Part shown: positions 41,616 through 49,820 of the stretch, piece by piece | Layout: each line of letters starts with the position of its first letter | Numbering within the stretch: position 1 is the first letter of the stretch | DNA from: Nonomuraea pusilla | GTDB lineage: Bacteria; Actinomycetota; Actinomycetes; Streptosporangiales; Streptosporangiaceae | Direction: 5' to 3' | NCBI RefSeq assembly: GCF_900109355.1 | Contig: NZ_FOBF01000017.1 | Location: 1 to 64,000 of the forward strand | Length of the DNA stretch: 64,000 nucleotides | Notes under the pieces: generated by a model | The model's input: the letters and a program-made list of their open reading frames with translations, nothing else | Told to the model about the DNA's origin: nothing | The model's database searches: none | Position numbers and translations under genes: made by a program

Positions 41616-42251
41616 ATGCCGGACCTTTCCACGCTCGTGCTGTTCTGCACGGCCACCCTCGCCCTGCTCCTCGTGCCCGGACCGGCGGTGCTCTACATCG
41701 TGACGAGGAGCGTCGCGCAGGGCCGTTCAGCCGGGCTGGTCTCCGTGCTCGGCGTCCACGCGGGCTCGGTCGTGCACGTCGCCGCCGCGACGCTCGGCAT
41801 CAGCGCCCTGCTCGCCGCCTCCGCCACGGCGTTCACCGTCGTCAAGTACGTCGGCGTCGCCTACCTCCTCTGGCTCGGGCTGCGCAAGCTGGTGCGCCGC
41901 GACGCCTCCACCGCCGAGGAGGGCCCCGTCGAGCTGCCGGTGCAGTCGAGGCGGCGGCTGTTCTGGGAGGGGTTCGTGGTCAACGTGCTGAACCCCAAGA
42001 CGGCCATCTTCTTCCTGGCGTTCCTGCCGCCGTTCGCCGACCCCTCGCGCGGCCCCGTCGGCCCGCAGATCCTGGTGCTCGGCCTGCTGTGGATGGCGCT
42101 CGGCATGGCGTCGGACGGCACGTACGCGCTGGCCTCGGCCGCGCTCGCGGACCGGCTGCGCCGCTCGGGCCGCGCCCGGCGGCGCCTCGACGTCGGCAGC
42201 GGCCTGGTCTACCTCGGCCTCGCCGCCTGGCTCACCACCGAGAAGGCCTGA
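41616..42251 (+). CDS. LysE/RhtB family amino-acid exporter
   Basis: A 211-residue membrane protein of the same family as the one at 6.0 kb: LLLVPGPAVLYIVTRSVAQG, VKYVGVAYLLWLGLRKL and VNVLNPKTAIFFLAFLPPF are the family blocks. The message appears leaderless. It has no coupled regulator; the LysR gene just upstream is a candidate. Confidence 0.92.
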   Translation: MPDLSTLVLFCTATLALLLVPGPAVLYIVTRSVAQGRSAGLVSVLGVHAGSVVHVAAATLGISALLAASATAFTVVKYVGVAYLLWLGLRKLVRRDASTAEEGPVELPVQSRRRLFWEGFVVNVLNPKTAIFFLAFLPPFADPSRGPVGPQILVLGLLWMALGMASDGTYALASAALADRLRRSGRARRRLDVGSGLVYLGLAAWLTTEKA

Positions 42252-42322
42252 CCGCCTGGGACGACGCCGAGCGGAAGCCCGGCCGGACGCCGAAGCCTCA
42301 CGACGCCCCCTTGCCCACCCGC

Positions 42323-43912
42323 TCAGCCTGACGACGCCGCCTGGGCCGTCTCCCTGGCCCAGCGGTAGTCCGCCTTGCCCGCCGGGGAGCGGACCATCTC
42401 CCGCACGAACGCGTACGTACGCGGCACCTTGTAGCCCGACAGCAGCCCGCGGCAGTGGGCGTCCAGCTCGGCGGCCGTGACCTCGGCCCCGGCGCGCGGC
42501 TCGACCACGGCCGCCACCCTGCTCCCCCAGCGTTCGTCGGGCACCCCGGTGACCACCGCGTCGAAGACCGCCGGATGCCCCTTGAGCACCGCCTCGACCT
42601 CCTCGGGGAACACCTTCTCCCCGCCGGTGTTGACGCACTGCGAGCCGCGGCCCAGCACGGTCACGGTGCCGTCGGACTCCACGGTGGCCAGGTCGCCGGT
42701 CAGCAGCCACCGGGTGCCGTCCGCGTCGGCGACGAACGTCCGCGCGGTCTTGACTGGGTCGTTGTAGTAGCCGAACGCGACCCGGCCCGCCCTGGCCAGG
42801 GTGCCGACGCGGCCGGAGCCCGGCTCGACGGGGCGCAGCCCCTCGTCCAGCACGGCCAGCCGCACCGGGGCGTTCGGCCGGTAGCGCAGCCCCTTCTCCG
42901 GCGACGAGCCCGCCACCGCCGACGCGGTGTAGCCGGACTCGGTCGAGCCGAAGCTGTCGAGGATCATGACGTTCGGCAGCAGCTCCTGCAGCCGGTCGCG
43001 CACCGCGCCGCTCAGTATCGCCCCGGTCGAGCTGACGACCAGCAGCGACGAGACGTCGTACGAGCCGCGCTCCAACGCCTCGGCGAGCGGCCTGGCCATG
43101 GCGTCACCGGTGATGTTGACGCTGAGCACGCGTTCCCGCTCGACGGCCCGCCACACCGCGTCGGGGTCGAACGCGCGCACGTACACCACGGTCCCGCCCA
43201 TCCACCAGGTCAGGAACGTGGCCATCTGGGCGGCGCCGTGCATGAGCGGCGGCACCGCCATCATGACGACCGGGTCGGCCTTCGCCGCCGCGTCGACCAC
43301 CTCCTGCGGCGTGGCGCGCGGCTCGCCGTACGGGTTGCCGCCGCCGAACCCCATGAACAGGTCCTCGACGTGCCACATCGCGCCCTTCGGCATGCCGGTC
43401 GTGCCGCCGGTGTAGATGATGTAGACGTCCTGGCCGGAGCGCGGCGGGAAACCCCGCGCGGGCGAGCCGCCCTCCAGCGCCTTCCTGTACGGCACGGCCG
43501 TCGCGATCCCGGGGTCGCCGCCGACGGCGACCAGGTGCTCCAGCAGCGGCGCCCGCCCGGCCACGGCGGCCACCCTGGCGTCGAACGCCACGTCGTAGAC
43601 GAGCGCCCGGATGTCGGAGTCGCGGTACAGGTAGAGCAGCTCGGACTCCACGTACCGGTAGTTGACGTTGATCGGCACGGCGCGGATCTTGAGCGTGGCG
43701 AGCAGGGCGGCGATGTGCTCGACGCCGTTGTGGAGCTGGAGCCCGACGTGCTGGCCCGGCCGGACGCCGACGTCCAGCAGGTGGTGGGCGAGCCGGTTCG
43801 CCTCGGCGTCGAGCTCGGCGTAGCTGCGGCGCTCGTCGCCGCAGACCACGGCGGTGCGGTCCCCGATCGCGTCCGCGACCCCCTCGAACAGGTCGGCGTG
43901 GTTGAACTCCAT
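42323..43912 (-). CDS. fadD19: FadD19-like acyl-CoA synthetase (sterol side chain)
   Basis: A 529-residue AMP-forming ligase. The P-loop YTGGTTGMPKGAMW, the A5 region SFGSTESGY, the A7/A8 region LTGDLATVESDGTVTVLGRG and the catalytic-Lys end SPAGKADYRWA all resemble mycobacterial/rhodococcal FadD19 as I remember it, especially YTGGTTG, GDAMARPL and PAGKxDYRWA. FadD19 activates C24/C26 sterol acids and is needed for C-24-branched side chains in Rhodococcus. The ATG overlaps the stop of the Ltp3-like gene (TGATG). It is the last gene of a minus-strand run starting at 48537. Confidence 0.8.
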   Translation of the reverse strand: MEFNHADLFEGVADAIGDRTAVVCGDERRSYAELDAEANRLAHHLLDVGVRPGQHVGLQLHNGVEHIAALLATLKIRAVPINVNYRYVESELLYLYRDSDIRALVYDVAFDARVAAVAGRAPLLEHLVAVGGDPGIATAVPYRKALEGGSPARGFPPRSGQDVYIIYTGGTTGMPKGAMWHVEDLFMGFGGGNPYGEPRATPQEVVDAAAKADPVVMMAVPPLMHGAAQMATFLTWWMGGTVVYVRAFDPDAVWRAVERERVLSVNITGDAMARPLAEALERGSYDVSSLLVVSSTGAILSGAVRDRLQELLPNVMILDSFGSTESGYTASAVAGSSPEKGLRYRPNAPVRLAVLDEGLRPVEPGSGRVGTLARAGRVAFGYYNDPVKTARTFVADADGTRWLLTGDLATVESDGTVTVLGRGSQCVNTGGEKVFPEEVEAVLKGHPAVFDAVVTGVPDERWGSRVAAVVEPRAGAEVTAAELDAHCRGLLSGYKVPRTYAFVREMVRSPAGKADYRWARETAQAASSG

Positions 43913-45057
43913 CAGGGCCTCTCCCGTCCGACGATCCACATCGCGAAGAACTGGGCTCCCCCGCCGTACGCGTGGCCGAGCGCCAGCCGGGCGCCGTCCA
44001 CCTGGTGCTCCCCCGCCATGCCGCGCACCTGGAGCGCCGCCTCGGCGAACCTGATCAGGCCGGACGCGCCGATCGGGTTGCTGGACAGCACGCCGCCGGA
44101 GGCGTTCCACGGGATATCGCCGTCGAGCGCGGTCGCCCCGGACTCGGTGAGCTTCCACCCCTCGCCCTCGGCCGCGAACCCCAAGTTCTCCAGCCACATC
44201 GGCTCGTACCAGGAGAACGGGACGTACACCTCGGCCACGTCGATGTCCCTGCGCGGGTCGCAGACGCCGGCCTGGCGGTAGACGTCGGCGGCGCAGTCCT
44301 TGCCCGCCTGCGGGCTGACGGTGTCGCGGCCGGCGCGGAAGATCGGCTCGGAGCGCATGGCGGCGCCGTGGACCCAGGCGGGCGTGCCCGTCACCTTGTC
44401 CTCCGAGGCCAGCACCAGGGCGCACGCGCCGTCGCTGGACGGGCAGGTCTCCAGGTAGCGGATCGGCTCCCACAGCATGGGCGTGGACTCCACCATCGCC
44501 TGGTCGATGCCGGGGATCCTGAGGTGCGCGTACGGGTTCTTCAGCGCGTTCAGCCGGTCCTTGACGGCGACCAGCGTGCCGATGTGGGCGGGCGCGCCCG
44601 ACCTGCGCATGTACTCCCTGATGTGCGGCGCGAAGTAGCCGCCCGCGCCCACCACCAGCGACGCGCTGAACGGCAGGTGCGTGGACAGCGCCCAGGTGGC
44701 GTTCGACTCCGACTGCTTCTCGAAGGCGACGACGAGCACCCGGTCGTGGACGCCGCCCTGGATGAGGCTCGCCCCGACCAGCGCCGTGGAGCCTCCGACG
44801 CTGCCCGCCGTGTGGACCCGCGTCACCGGCTTGCCCGCCGCGCCGAGCGCGTCCGCCAGGTACGACTCCGGCATCATGACGCCCTCGAACAGGTCGGGCG
44901 CCTTGCCGACGACGACCGCGTCGATGTCCTTGAACGTCAGCCCGGCGTCCTCCAGGGCCCGCAACGCCGCCTCCCGGACCAGCCCGGCGATCGACACGTC
45001 CCTGCGCTTGGTGGTGTAGCGGGTCTGGCCGACCCCGATGACGGCGCATCTGTTCAT
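43912..45057 (-). CDS. ltp3: Ltp3-like thiolase-fold protein (sterol side-chain retro-aldolase type)
   Basis: A 381-residue protein of the lipid-transfer-type thiolase group. It starts VIGVGQTRYTTKRRDVSI, has VHTAGSVGGST where thiolases carry the nucleophilic Cys, SSNPIGASGLIRFAEAALQV, and GHAYGGGAQFFAMWIVG. The missing Cys argues against ordinary thiolysis; relatives such as Ltp2 cleave by a retro-aldol reaction and need a DUF35 partner. Rhodococcal Ltp3 is required for C-24-branched sterol side chains. It lies between the Ltp4-like and FadD19-like genes, as expected for one pathway. Confidence 0.82.
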   Translation of the reverse strand: MNRCAVIGVGQTRYTTKRRDVSIAGLVREAALRALEDAGLTFKDIDAVVVGKAPDLFEGVMMPESYLADALGAAGKPVTRVHTAGSVGGSTALVGASLIQGGVHDRVLVVAFEKQSESNATWALSTHLPFSASLVVGAGGYFAPHIREYMRRSGAPAHIGTLVAVKDRLNALKNPYAHLRIPGIDQAMVESTPMLWEPIRYLETCPSSDGACALVLASEDKVTGTPAWVHGAAMRSEPIFRAGRDTVSPQAGKDCAADVYRQAGVCDPRRDIDVAEVYVPFSWYEPMWLENLGFAAEGEGWKLTESGATALDGDIPWNASGGVLSSNPIGASGLIRFAEAALQVRGMAGEHQVDGARLALGHAYGGGAQFFAMWIVGRERP

Positions 45058-45064
45058 GGGTGGC

Positions 45065-46084
45065 TCACGCCTCCAGGACGGTCACGAGGTTGTGCTGCAG
45101 GCAGGGGCCGTTCGCGGCGTGCGCGACGGCGCGGCGGGCGGAGCCGTCGAGGACGCGCCGCGCCGCCTCGCCGACCCGGATGAGCCCGGTCGCCATGACG
45201 GGGTTGGCGGCGAGCGGGCCGCCCGACGGGTTGACCACGGTGTCGCCGCCCAGGCCGAGCGCCTCCCGCAGGACGACCTCCTCGTGCGGGAACTGGGCGT
45301 GCAGCTCGGCCACCTCCACCGGCCCCTTGCCGACCCCGGCGGCCCGCGCCGCGTCCGCCGCCGAGACCGAGCGGCCGAGGTCGCGCATGCCGAGGTAGTG
45401 CGGCTCGACCCGGTGGGCGATGCCCCTGACGTACGCCGGGCGCTCGCACAGCTCGCGCGCCGCGTCGCCGGCGGCGAGCACGACGGCCGCCGCCCCGTCG
45501 GTGATCGGCGGCAGGTCGGCCGCCCTGAGCGGCGCGACCGGCCCGTCGGCTACGTCGGGCTCGGGCAGGTCCGGGGCGTACGGGTTGGCCCGCCCGTCGG
45601 CCCTGCTGCGCCTGACGATCCCGTCGAGCAGTTCGCGGTCGGCGTCCACGGCGGCGGCTTGGAGCGCGGCGTACGAGACCTGGTCGAGGCCGAGTGGTGC
45701 GAGGTAGTACGGGTCGAGCTGGAGCGTCATGATCTCGCGCAGGTCGCCGAGCGACGACTTGCCGAAGCCGTAGACGAGGGCGGTGTCGACGTCGCCGTGC
45801 TGGAGGCGCACCCACGCCTCGTACAGCGCCCAGGCGGCGTCCATCTCGACGTGGCTCTCGGAGATCGGCGGCCAGGCGCCGATCGCGTCGAGCGCGGAGA
45901 CGAACGAGAAGGGGGCGCCCGCCAGGTAGTCGCAGCTCCCCGAGCAGGTGAAGCCGAACCTGGTCAGCCCGGTGCGCTCCTTGACCTCGTCGATCACGGG
46001 CAGGATCAGCTCGGTCTCGCTCAGCCCGGCGTCCTCGCGGGTGTGGCGGGTCTGGGCGAAGGCGACGACCGCGACGTCTCTCAT
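45065..46084 (-). CDS. ltp4: Ltp4-like thiolase-fold protein
   Basis: A 339-residue thiolase-fold protein shorter than true thiolases: MRDVAVVAFAQTRHTRED, the loop GFTCSGSCDYLAGAPFSFVS, NPSGGPLAANPVMATGLIRVGEAA and the C-terminal AHAANGPCLQHNLVTVLE. It is probably the partner subunit of the Ltp3-like protein; in M. tuberculosis the order Rv3521, ltp4, ltp3 is the same as here (from memory). The gaps to its neighbours are 7 and 10 bases. Confidence 0.8.
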   Translation of the reverse strand: MRDVAVVAFAQTRHTREDAGLSETELILPVIDEVKERTGLTRFGFTCSGSCDYLAGAPFSFVSALDAIGAWPPISESHVEMDAAWALYEAWVRLQHGDVDTALVYGFGKSSLGDLREIMTLQLDPYYLAPLGLDQVSYAALQAAAVDADRELLDGIVRRSRADGRANPYAPDLPEPDVADGPVAPLRAADLPPITDGAAAVVLAAGDAARELCERPAYVRGIAHRVEPHYLGMRDLGRSVSAADAARAAGVGKGPVEVAELHAQFPHEEVVLREALGLGGDTVVNPSGGPLAANPVMATGLIRVGEAARRVLDGSARRAVAHAANGPCLQHNLVTVLEA

Positions 46085-46094
46085 GACAGCCCCC

Positions 46095-47000
46095 TCATGA
46101 CAGCTCCATGTCCGGCTCGCCCGTGGGGGCGAACCAGCGCACGTTCGCCATGGACGGAGTGCGTTCCTCCTCGGGCACCCACACGGCCCTGACCCGCATG
46201 CCCTGCCGCACCTCGTGCGCGGGGACGTCGCCGATCAGCGCGATCATCGGGATGTCGGCGCCGTCGAGCAGCACGTACGCGGAGACGAACGGCACCTCGG
46301 GCGCGCGCGGGTCGGGCAGGTTGTTGATGGCGAACGTGGTGATCACTCCGGTGCCGGGCAGCTCGACCGGCTCGCCGATGCGGCCGCCGCACTCCGGGCA
46401 GGACGTCCGGTACGGCACGTACACCTGGTCGCAGCGGGCGCAGCGCCCGCCCAGGAAGACCCCGCGCGCGACGCCCTCCAGGAAGACCCGCAGCGCGCCG
46501 CCGGCCCGCAGGCGGTACTCGGCGCGGACCGGCGAGACGATCTTCGTCACCTCGGGCGCGAAGTACGCGATGTCGGTGATCTGGCCGGTCGGGGCGTCCT
46601 TCCAGACCGGCCAGACGCGGGTGCCGGGCGGCACGGCGCGGGGGTCGCCGGCGTCCACGGCGTGGACGAGCGCGGTGTCGGCGCCGTCGAGCCTGATCAG
46701 CGCCCAGGCGAACGGGCGGTCGAGCGGGTGCGCCGCCCTGGGCTCGCGCACCCAGGCGCTCGCGGTGACCGTGCCCGCCGGGCCGACCTCGACGTACTCG
46801 CCGGTGACCGGGTCTCCCGTGGCGGGGTCGTACTCGAGCGGCGGCACCAGCACCCTGCCCTCGGCGGTGCGCACGCCGACGAGGCGGCGGGCGCGCAGCT
46901 CCGTGAGGAACCGGCCGATGACGGGCCCGGTCGTGCGGGTGTAGCCGCCGGGGAACTCCAGCACGTGGCGGGCGACCAGCGGGTCAGATGGCACGGTCAC
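46095..47000 (-). CDS. Rv3521-like OB-fold / DUF35 zinc-ribbon protein
   Basis: A 301-residue protein with two OB-fold halves. The N-terminal half lacks cysteines; the C-terminal half begins with a zinc ribbon GGRCARCDQVYVPYRTSCPECGG (CxxC...CxxC) followed by VELPGTGVITTFAI and the end of an OB fold. DUF35 proteins bind acyl-CoA and act as obligate partners of lipid-transfer thiolases. The GTG start at 47000 has GGGAGG immediately upstream; GTG at 46994 is equally plausible. Its start overlaps the end of the acyl-CoA synthetase gene by 17 bases. Confidence 0.85.
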   Translation of the reverse strand: MTVPSDPLVARHVLEFPGGYTRTTGPVIGRFLTELRARRLVGVRTAEGRVLVPPLEYDPATGDPVTGEYVEVGPAGTVTASAWVREPRAAHPLDRPFAWALIRLDGADTALVHAVDAGDPRAVPPGTRVWPVWKDAPTGQITDIAYFAPEVTKIVSPVRAEYRLRAGGALRVFLEGVARGVFLGGRCARCDQVYVPYRTSCPECGGRIGEPVELPGTGVITTFAINNLPDPRAPEVPFVSAYVLLDGADIPMIALIGDVPAHEVRQGMRVRAVWVPEEERTPSMANVRWFAPTGEPDMELS

Positions 47001-48537
47001 GTCCCTCCCAGTACGGGGCGCGGAGCTTGCGTTTGAGCAGCTTGCCGTTGGGTTCGCGGGGCATCTGCGCGACGAAGTCGACGCTCTTCGGCCACTTCAT
47101 GCGCGACAGGCGGCCCTCCAGCGAGGCGAGGATCTCCGCGGCCAGCGCGGGGCCGGGCGCGACGCCCGGCGCGGGCTCGACCACGGCCTTGATCTGCTCG
47201 CCCCACTCCTCGTCGGGGATGCCGAACACGGCCACGTCCGCGACCTTGGGGTGGATCATGATCTCGTTCTCGATCTCGGCGGGGTAGATGTTCGCTCCCC
47301 CGGAGATGATCAGGTCGGCCTTGCGGTCGCAGAGGTAGAGGAAGCCGTCCTCGTCGAGGTAGCCGATGTCGCCGACGGTGAAGTGGTCCTTCAGACGGCT
47401 CGCCGCGGTCTTGGCCGGGTCGCCCTTGTACTCGAAGGCGACGCCCGTCATCTTCATGTAGATCGTGCCGGGGGTGCCGGGCGGCACGGGCTCGCCGTCG
47501 TCGTCCACGACGAGCAGCTCACTGATCGGCCAGGGCCTGCCGACCGTCCCGGGGTGCGACTTCCAGTCCTCGGGGGTGGCGATGGTGCCGCCGCCCTCGG
47601 TCGCCGCGTAGTACTCGTAGACGCAGTCGCCCCACCACTCCAGCATCGCCCGTTTCACCGGCACCGGGCAGGGCGCGGCGGCGTGGATCATCCAGCGCAG
47701 CGACGACAGGTCGTGGCGGCTCCGCACCTCCTCCGGCAGGGCGAGCAGCCGCTTGAAGTGCGTCGGGACCATGTGGGAGCTGGTGACGCGGTGGCGCTCG
47801 CACAGCCGCAGCATCTCCTCGGCGTCCCAGTGGTCCATGTAGACGAGGGTGTGGCCCATGTGCAGCGCCGTGCCGCCGAACTGGGTGACGGCGGTGTGGT
47901 AGGCGGGCGAGGTGACGAGGTGGGCGTTCGGACGGCCCGGGGTCATGCCGAACAGGGCGAGCAGGAACGTCATCAGCTCGGCGGCGTCGTCCGGGTCCGC
48001 GCCGCTGAGCGGGCGGCGCACGCCCTTCGGCTTGCCGGTGGTGCCCGACGTGTAGTGCATGGTCGCGCCGGCCGTCCTGCCGCTCGGCGGGGTGTCCGGC
48101 TGCCCGTCGGTCAGCTCGTCCGCCTGCCTGAACCCCTCGACGCCCGGCGCCCCCCCGATCAGGAACCGGCGGTGCGGCTCGATCGCCTCGGCCGCCCGCG
48201 CGCCCTCGGCGGCGAAGCGCGGGTGGACGAAGAACGCCTTCGCCTCGCTGTCGGCGACGATGTAGGCGATCTCGGGGCCGGTCAGGTGCCAGTTAACCGG
48301 GGTGTAGTACCAGCCGGCCTGGAGCGCGGCGAGGTAGAGGACGAGGCCGTCCGCGCCGTTGGGCACCAGGCCGCAGACGCCGTCGCCGGGGCGCAGGCCG
48401 AGGTCGCGCAGCCCGTGGACGAGCCGGTTCGCGCGGGCGAGCAGGTCGCCGGCGCGGTGCGGTGTCCCTTCGGGGTCGACGGCGGCGATCCAGCCGGGAT
48501 CGGCCTGCGCGAGCCTCCAGAATCCGAGCGTGCCCAT
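46984..48537 (-). CDS. Acyl-CoA synthetase (FadD type), first gene of the sterol operon
   Basis: A 517-residue AMP-forming ligase: P-loop MHYTSGTTGKPKGVRRP, YAATEGGGTI, VGDIGYLDEDGFLYLCDR, and GKLLKRKLR with the catalytic Lys near the end. It belongs to a different FadD subgroup than the FadD19-like enzyme, so the operon has two activation steps, possibly for different side-chain lengths. GAGGAG precedes the ATG. The divergent gap upstream carries a 22-bp palindrome and two KstR2-type sites. Confidence 0.88.
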   Translation of the reverse strand: MGTLGFWRLAQADPGWIAAVDPEGTPHRAGDLLARANRLVHGLRDLGLRPGDGVCGLVPNGADGLVLYLAALQAGWYYTPVNWHLTGPEIAYIVADSEAKAFFVHPRFAAEGARAAEAIEPHRRFLIGGAPGVEGFRQADELTDGQPDTPPSGRTAGATMHYTSGTTGKPKGVRRPLSGADPDDAAELMTFLLALFGMTPGRPNAHLVTSPAYHTAVTQFGGTALHMGHTLVYMDHWDAEEMLRLCERHRVTSSHMVPTHFKRLLALPEEVRSRHDLSSLRWMIHAAAPCPVPVKRAMLEWWGDCVYEYYAATEGGGTIATPEDWKSHPGTVGRPWPISELLVVDDDGEPVPPGTPGTIYMKMTGVAFEYKGDPAKTAASRLKDHFTVGDIGYLDEDGFLYLCDRKADLIISGGANIYPAEIENEIMIHPKVADVAVFGIPDEEWGEQIKAVVEPAPGVAPGPALAAEILASLEGRLSRMKWPKSVDFVAQMPREPNGKLLKRKLRAPYWEGRDRAI

Positions 48538-48575
48538 CTGAACTCCTCAGTCAGGTGTTCGAGGCCCCGAGCCGG

Positions 48576-48597
48576 AAACGAGAACGTGTTCTCGTTT
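48576..48597. promoter_or_regulatory. 22-bp palindrome, KstR-like, before the acyl-CoA synthetase operon
   Basis: AAACGAGAAC, 2 bases, GTTCTCGTTT: perfect 10-bp arms. The core AGAAC-N2-GTTCT agrees with the KstR core (TnnAACnnGTTnnA) except for the outermost T and A. It lies 39 bases upstream of the synthetase ATG, overlapping where its promoter should be. Confidence 0.75.
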
Positions 48598-48628
48598 GCT
48601 GGGCAGCGTAACCCGGGGACCTGCCCGT

Positions 48629-48642
48629 AGCAAGCGCTTGAT
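48629..48642. promoter_or_regulatory. KstR2-type operator 1
   Basis: AGCAAGCGCTTGAT matches the mycobacterial KstR2 consensus AnCAAGnnCTTGnT at every fixed position. Confidence 0.75.
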
Positions 48643-48666
48643 TCGCCCCGAACGCCCCCGATCGGC

Positions 48667-48760
48667 GCTTGCCGGGCGGGACGGCTCGTCCGCGGAACGG
48701 CTTGCCAGGAGGGACGGCTCGTCCGCGGAACGGCTTGTCGGGGGACGGCTCGTCGGCGGG
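48667..48760. repeat. 33-bp tandem repeats between the two KstR2-type sites
   Basis: Two 33-base units (48667-48699, 48700-48732) and a diverged 28-base third unit, each beginning GCTTG and containing GGGACGGCTCGTC. They fill the space between the two operators in the divergent promoter region. Confidence 0.8.
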
Positions 48761-48785
48761 CGGTCGCGGAGGTAGGATCGCGCCG

Positions 48786-48799
48786 AACAAGCGCTTGAT
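48786..48799. promoter_or_regulatory. KstR2-type operator 2
   Basis: AACAAGCGCTTGAT matches AnCAAGnnCTTGnT exactly, 31 bases before the echA19-like start. A further CTTGATCACC half-site follows directly at 48806. Confidence 0.78.
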
Positions 48800-48830
48800 C
48801 ACCAGCTTGATCACCATCGTGGAGGCGTCC

Positions 48831-49640
48831 GTGGAGCTCCTGCCGATCAGCACCCCGCACTGCCGCGTCGAACGGGACGGCCACGTCGTGACCGTCACCA
48901 TGAACCGGCCAGCAGCCCGCAACGCCCTGTCCGCGGACATGCTGATCGGCATGGCGTCGGCCTGGGCGTACGTGTCGGCCGAGCCAGGCGTCCGGGTGGC
49001 GATCCTGACCGGGGCCGGCGGCACGTTCTGCTCCGGCGCCGACCTCAAGGCCATGGGGCAGCCGTCGGAGGACCCCGAGGTGCGGGCGCGCGCCGCGCGC
49101 ATCCCCGACTACCACTGGAAGGGCCTGCTGCGCGAGGACCTGCCCACCAAGCCGGTCATCTGCGCCGTCGAGGGGTACGCCGTCGCCGGCGGCACCGAGC
49201 TGCTCGTCGGCACCGACCTGCGGGTGGTGGCCGAGTCGGCCACGCTCGGCCTGTTCGAGGCCAGGCGCGCGCTGTTCCCCATGGGCGGCAGCGCCGTACG
49301 GCTGCCGAGGCAGATCCCGTACTGCCACGCGATGGACCTCCTCCTCACGGGACGGTCGGTCACGGCGGCCGAGGCGCTGGCGATGGGCCTGGTCAACCGG
49401 GTGGTGCCTGACGGCCGGGCCCTGGAGGCCGCCCGCGAGCTGGCCGCCGCCGTCGCCGCCTCCGGCCCGCTGGCCGTCCAGGCCATCCTCCGCACGTACC
49501 GCGACACGCTCGGCATGCCGGAGCCCGAGGCGCTGAAGGTGTCGGACGACCTGGGCTGGCCGGTGATCGGCTCGGAGGACGCCAAGGAAGGCACCCGCGC
49601 CTTCCGCGAGAAGCGCCCCCCGACCTACGAGGGCCACTGA
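48831..49640 (+). CDS. echA19: EchA19-like enoyl-CoA hydratase
   Basis: A 269-residue crotonase: VTMNRPAARNALSADM, oxyanion-hole blocks TGAGGTFCSGADLKAM and EGYAVAGGTELLVGTDLRV, and the segment ARRALFPMGGSAVRLPRQIPYCHAMDLLLTG. The PMGGSAVRL..RQIPY block and the end SEDAKEGTRAFREKR strongly resemble EchA19, which hydrates side-chain enoyl-CoA sterol intermediates. GTG at 48831 has GGAGG 5 bases upstream; the frame is open further left through the tandem repeats but those codons look non-coding. It is divergent from the FadD/Ltp operon and shares its operators. Confidence 0.82.
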   Translation: MELLPISTPHCRVERDGHVVTVTMNRPAARNALSADMLIGMASAWAYVSAEPGVRVAILTGAGGTFCSGADLKAMGQPSEDPEVRARAARIPDYHWKGLLREDLPTKPVICAVEGYAVAGGTELLVGTDLRVVAESATLGLFEARRALFPMGGSAVRLPRQIPYCHAMDLLLTGRSVTAAEALAMGLVNRVVPDGRALEAARELAAAVAASGPLAVQAILRTYRDTLGMPEPEALKVSDDLGWPVIGSEDAKEGTRAFREKRPPTYEGH

Positions 49641-49692
49641 ACCACCGCCACCCCGGCCGCGCCCCGGCCCCCGCCGGGGAACGAGCCCGCAA

Positions 49693-49788
49693 CACCCGGC
49701 CCGGCCACCCGTTCCTCAGTCCGGAGCCGGGCGGCCCGCACCACCCGGCCCGGCCACCCGCCCCTCAGTCCGGAGCCGGGCGGCCCGC
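49693..49788. repeat. 49-base-period direct repeat between convergent genes
   Basis: Two 47-base copies (49693-49739, 49742-49788) that differ at two bases, each rich in CCGGCC/GGCCGG and able to fold. They fill the gap between the convergent echA19-like and monooxygenase genes, and may serve as terminators. Confidence 0.75.
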
Positions 49789-49820
49789 CCGGCCATCCGT
49801 CAGTGAGCCGGGCCGGGCGG

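Noticed and set aside
42323..45049. A single 908-codon frame that could be read as a fusion of the Ltp3-like and FadD19-like proteins
   Set aside because: In the upstream half this frame is out of frame with the Ltp3-like gene and gives nonsense; the real synthetase starts at 43912 with a TGATG overlap.
48669..48830. N-terminal extension of the EchA19-like protein through the tandem repeats
   Set aside because: The extension is encoded by operator and repeat DNA; the GTG at 48831 has GGAGG 5 bases upstream and matches the length of the family.
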